From Larkinella terrae (GTDB lineage Bacteria; Bacteroidota; Bacteroidia; Cytophagales; Spirosomataceae): DNA of 64,000 nucleotides. A program made the translations under genes and the position numbers. Location: the NCBI RefSeq assembly GCF_009668025.1, contig NZ_WJXZ01000004.1, positions 1-64,000 on the forward strand, written 5' to 3'. Position 1 is the first letter of the stretch, and each line of letters opens with the position of its first letter. The notes under the pieces were generated by a model that was not told the DNA's origin, searched no databases, and saw only the letters and a program-made list of their open reading frames with translations. This document shows positions 61,886-64,000 of the stretch, piece by piece.

Positions 61886-62806
61886 ATGAGTGGACTGTTA
61901 GATGACTTCCGGAGCGAATTCAACAAGCCCAACAATACGTTGGTGCAGTTGATTCTTATTAATACCATTGTCTTTTTACTGCTGTTGATCCTGAAAGTGA
62001 TTCTGACACTGGCGGAGATGTCCGGCGTTTATACTCTGATCGTTGATCAACTTCGGTTACCCGCTTCGCTGAGCGTTTTCATCATGAAGCCGTGGACGAT
62101 GATTACGTACTTCTTCACGCACGAAGACGTCTTTCACATTTTGTTCAACATGCTTTTTCTGTACTGGTTTGGGCGGTTGATCGACGAATACCTGGGAAAC
62201 CGGCGACTGGTGGCGCTGTATATGCTGGGCGGTTTGGCGGGTGGTTTGGCTTACATCGCTATCTACAACCTGCTTCCCTACTTTCATGAGCAAGTGAGCG
62301 ATTCCCGGATGCTGGGCGCTTCGGCGGCCGCTTTTTCCGTTGCCGTCGGCGCTTCTACCCTATTGCCTAATTACACCTTTCATCTGCTGTTTTTTGGCCC
62401 GGTCCGGATCAAATACATTGCTTTCTTTTACATCGTGCTGTCGTTGGCGCGGTCCATCGGCCCCAATGCCGGGGGCGATCTGTCCCATCTGGGCGGGGCG
62501 CTGGTCGGTTTTCTGTTTATCAAAATGCTTCAGAATGGCACGGATCTGGGCCAGCCTATTTACTGGGTCATGGACGGATGGCAGAGCCTGTTCCGGAAAA
62601 AACCGCCGGTTAAGGTATCCTACCGCCAGCGGAGCAGCGCCAGCATGAGCGCCGGTTCCTACGCGGCCCCCTCGTCGCCGTCGGCGGTTGCCATGCCGGA
62701 TCAGGACGAAATTGATGCGATTCTGGATAAAATATCCCGTTCCGGTTACGAAAGCCTCACGCGGGAAGAGAAACAGAAACTATTTCGGGCCAGCCAGCGT
62801 GGATAG
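61886..62806 (+). CDS. Rhomboid intramembrane serine protease, second copy
   Basis: This 306-residue protein starts at ATG 61886 (a GTG just before is less likely). It has a soluble N-terminus, six helices with HEDVFHILFNMLFLYWFGRLIDEYLG, the catalytic GASAAAFSV (about Ser144) and the His in DLSHLGGALVG (about His202). A Ser/Pro-rich cytosolic tail (about 245-300) ends with the helix DEIDAILDKISRSGYESLTREEKQKLFRASQRG, a motif common in Bacteroidota rhomboids. It differs strongly from the first copy and probably has another substrate. A terminator lies downstream. Confidence 0.9.
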   Translation: MSGLLDDFRSEFNKPNNTLVQLILINTIVFLLLLILKVILTLAEMSGVYTLIVDQLRLPASLSVFIMKPWTMITYFFTHEDVFHILFNMLFLYWFGRLIDEYLGNRRLVALYMLGGLAGGLAYIAIYNLLPYFHEQVSDSRMLGASAAAFSVAVGASTLLPNYTFHLLFFGPVRIKYIAFFYIVLSLARSIGPNAGGDLSHLGGALVGFLFIKMLQNGTDLGQPIYWVMDGWQSLFRKKPPVKVSYRQRSSASMSAGSYAAPSSPSAVAMPDQDEIDAILDKISRSGYESLTREEKQKLFRASQRG

Positions 62807-62885
62807 ATTCTAAATTGTATTTTTCTCGCGGAAATTGTTCAGGTATTTTTGGCGGAAATACAGAACGAACGTTTAGTAAATTTAC

Positions 62886-62923
62886 TAAAAAGCACGCAGA
62901 AACGTTATTTCGGCGTGCTTTTT
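62886..62923 (+). terminator. Terminator downstream of the rhomboid genes
   Basis: Stem AAAAAGCACGC / GCGTGCTTTTT (62887-62897 and 62913-62923) with a 15-nt loop, 80 bp after the second rhomboid stop. Confidence 0.85.
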
Positions 62924-62994
62924 AGGCCTATAGCCTTCCACAATGCTGATTTTTGAGAATCAGTTAATTGGATGTGCAAGTTGTGTTTTTTTTG

Positions 62995-63002
62995 TACTTT
63001 TG
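62995..63002 (+). promoter_or_regulatory. dxs promoter -7 element
   Basis: TACTTTTG fits TAnnTTTG and lies 88 bp before the dxs start, giving a leader of about 80 nt. A TTG at 62968-62970 could be the -33 element. A short frame in this leader (63018-63128) overlaps the dxs start and is probably not translated. Confidence 0.6.
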
Positions 63003-63090
63003 CCCGGCAAAGATTTCATGAATGAATGTGGTGAAACAGTTTGTTGCCACACGGAGTTTATGAAAAACAATTTACACTACCCTACTCACT

Positions 63091-64000
63091 ATGTTGATCA
63101 CTCCCGGCAAATTACTCGCCAAGATTGACACCCCGGACGACCTCCGTAATCTGGATCAAACCGACCTCCCCCAAGTCTGTGCTGAACTACGACAGTTTAT
63201 TGTCGATAACGTATCAGTGTATGGCGGTCATTTTGGTGCCAGTCTGGGTGTTGTCGAATTGACGGTTGCCCTCCATTATGTTTTCAATACACCGGATGAT
63301 CAGCTGGTTTGGGATGTGGGTCACCAGGCGTATGGCCATAAAATTCTGACCGGACGGCGCGATATTTTTCATACCAACCGGTTTTACAAAGGCTTATCCG
63401 GTTTTCCGAAACGGAAGGAAAGTCCGTATGATTCGTTTGGGGTTGGTCACTCGTCAACCTCCATCTCGGCGGCTCTGGGTATGGCCGTAGCCTCGCAACT
63501 CCAGAACAATCCGAAGCGGCACCACATTGCGGTAATTGGCGACGGTGCCATGACCGCCGGTCTGGCCTTCGAAGGCATGAACCACGCAGGCTCGACCGAA
63601 GCCGATCTGCTGATTATCCTGAACGATAACTGCATGTCCATCGATCCCAACGTGGGGGCCTTGCGGGAATACCTGACGGATATTACAACCTCGCCGACCT
63701 ATAACAAGGTAAAAGACGAAGTCTGGAATCTGTTGGGCAAGATGAGCAATTTCGGCAAAAGCGCGCAGGACATCGTTTCGAAAATCGAAACCGGTTTGAA
63801 AGCGTCGCTGTTGAAGCAAAGCAATCTGTTCGAATCGCTGCATTTGCGGTATTTTGGCCCCATCGACGGCCACGATATCGATCATCTGGTGAGCGTGATG
63901 AACGATCTGAAAGACATTCCGGGTCCCAAACTGCTGCACTGCCTGACGGTGAAAGGCAAAGGCTACGGCCCCGCCGAAAAAGACCAGACCAAATGGCACG
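63091..64000 (+). CDS. dxs: 1-deoxy-D-xylulose-5-phosphate synthase (partial, 3' end cut)
   Basis: The first 303 codons are present; the gene runs off the right edge. It is the first enzyme of the MEP isoprenoid pathway and joins pyruvate and glyceraldehyde-3-phosphate using thiamine pyrophosphate. Family stretches are GGHFGASLGVVELTVALHYVFNTP near 46-69, VWDVGHQAYGHKILTGR near 74-90 and the TPP-binding GDGAMTAGLAFEGMNHAG followed by LNDNCMSIDPNVG. It begins at ATG 63091 (MLITPGKLLAKIDTPDDLRN). Isoprenoids made here would feed the carotenoid route that crtZ serves. Confidence 0.95.
   Translation, partial: MLITPGKLLAKIDTPDDLRNLDQTDLPQVCAELRQFIVDNVSVYGGHFGASLGVVELTVALHYVFNTPDDQLVWDVGHQAYGHKILTGRRDIFHTNRFYKGLSGFPKRKESPYDSFGVGHSSTSISAALGMAVASQLQNNPKRHHIAVIGDGAMTAGLAFEGMNHAGSTEADLLIILNDNCMSIDPNVGALREYLTDITTSPTYNKVKDEVWNLLGKMSNFGKSAQDIVSKIETGLKASLLKQSNLFESLHLRYFGPIDGHDIDHLVSVMNDLKDIPGPKLLHCLTVKGKGYGPAEKDQTKWH

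Noticed and set aside
63018-63128. Short frame upstream of and overlapping dxs that could be a leader peptide
   Set aside because: It overlaps the dxs start out of frame, has no recognisable attenuator hairpin and reads cysteine-rich nonsense; more likely chance.

Overview
The window looks like chromosomal DNA from a member of the Bacteroidota, most likely order Cytophagales in the Spirosoma/Larkinella range. The evidence is the 16S rRNA 5' end at the left edge, promoters of the Bacteroidota type (TAnnTTTG -7 element), a SusC-like TonB receptor with an N-terminal carboxypeptidase-regulatory domain, a GldJ-type lipoprotein of the gliding/type IX secretion machinery, DUF4292, DUF4421, DUF4175 and DUF349 proteins, and a GT3-type glycogen synthase. 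The genus is inference. Gene density is high and no insertion sequence, CRISPR array, prophage or tRNA gene was seen.

Layout. 0-5.3 kb: 16S rRNA start with its promoter (leftward), pruA (leftward), thrC (rightward), a TPR protein (leftward). 5.31-5.76 kb: a gene-free AT-rich stretch packed with DnaA boxes, the best candidate for the replication origin. 5.8-14.4 kb, all leftward: an Ig-like lipoprotein, a methyltransferase, mnmG (gidA, a classic origin neighbour) with a parS-like site in its leader, a 1173-residue DUF4175 protein and a small conserved protein. 14.5-20.1 kb: comF, gldJ, mfd. 20.1-22.6 kb: a leftward operon for quinone/electrophile detoxification (MhqO-like dioxygenase, MhqD-like esterase, an isomerase-like barrel, a barstar-like protein). 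22.7-25.4 kb: TPP riboswitch driving a TonB receptor, so probably uptake of thiamine or a precursor. 25.5-30.3 kb: a DUF2283/DUF4258 pair, cystathionine gamma-synthase, a TVP38 membrane protein, an alpha/beta hydrolase, prfB with its programmed frameshift, a truncated Rpn-family remnant. 30.7-43.1 kb: lpdA, a secreted four-repeat protein of unknown function, a DUF2520 protein, an AGE-family epimerase, a KdsC-like phosphatase, a class IV aminotransferase, ettA, a DUF349 protein, glycogen synthase. 43.3-51.7 kb: purU, AsmA-like and DUF4421 proteins, a sodium/sugar symporter, cutC, a DUF2795 protein, crtZ. 51.9-64 kb: an AlbA_2 protein, the TPR/DUF4292/EnvC-like envelope cluster, panB, an RluA-type pseudouridine synthase, a 52-residue membrane protein, mutL, two rhomboid proteases and the start of dxs.

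Three genome-scale signals stand out. First, the DnaA-box cluster, gidA and parS-like site together mark an origin/segregation region. Second, the heptamer AAAACCG/CGGTTTT occurs about 2-4 times per kb on both strands and in several reading frames, far above chance. Third, about ten long-armed palindromes are built from short words repeated every 7-10 bases (arms of up to 42 bp). They sit in convergent, codirectional and divergent gaps, one lies in frame inside mfd, and one supplies the last codons and stop of cutC.
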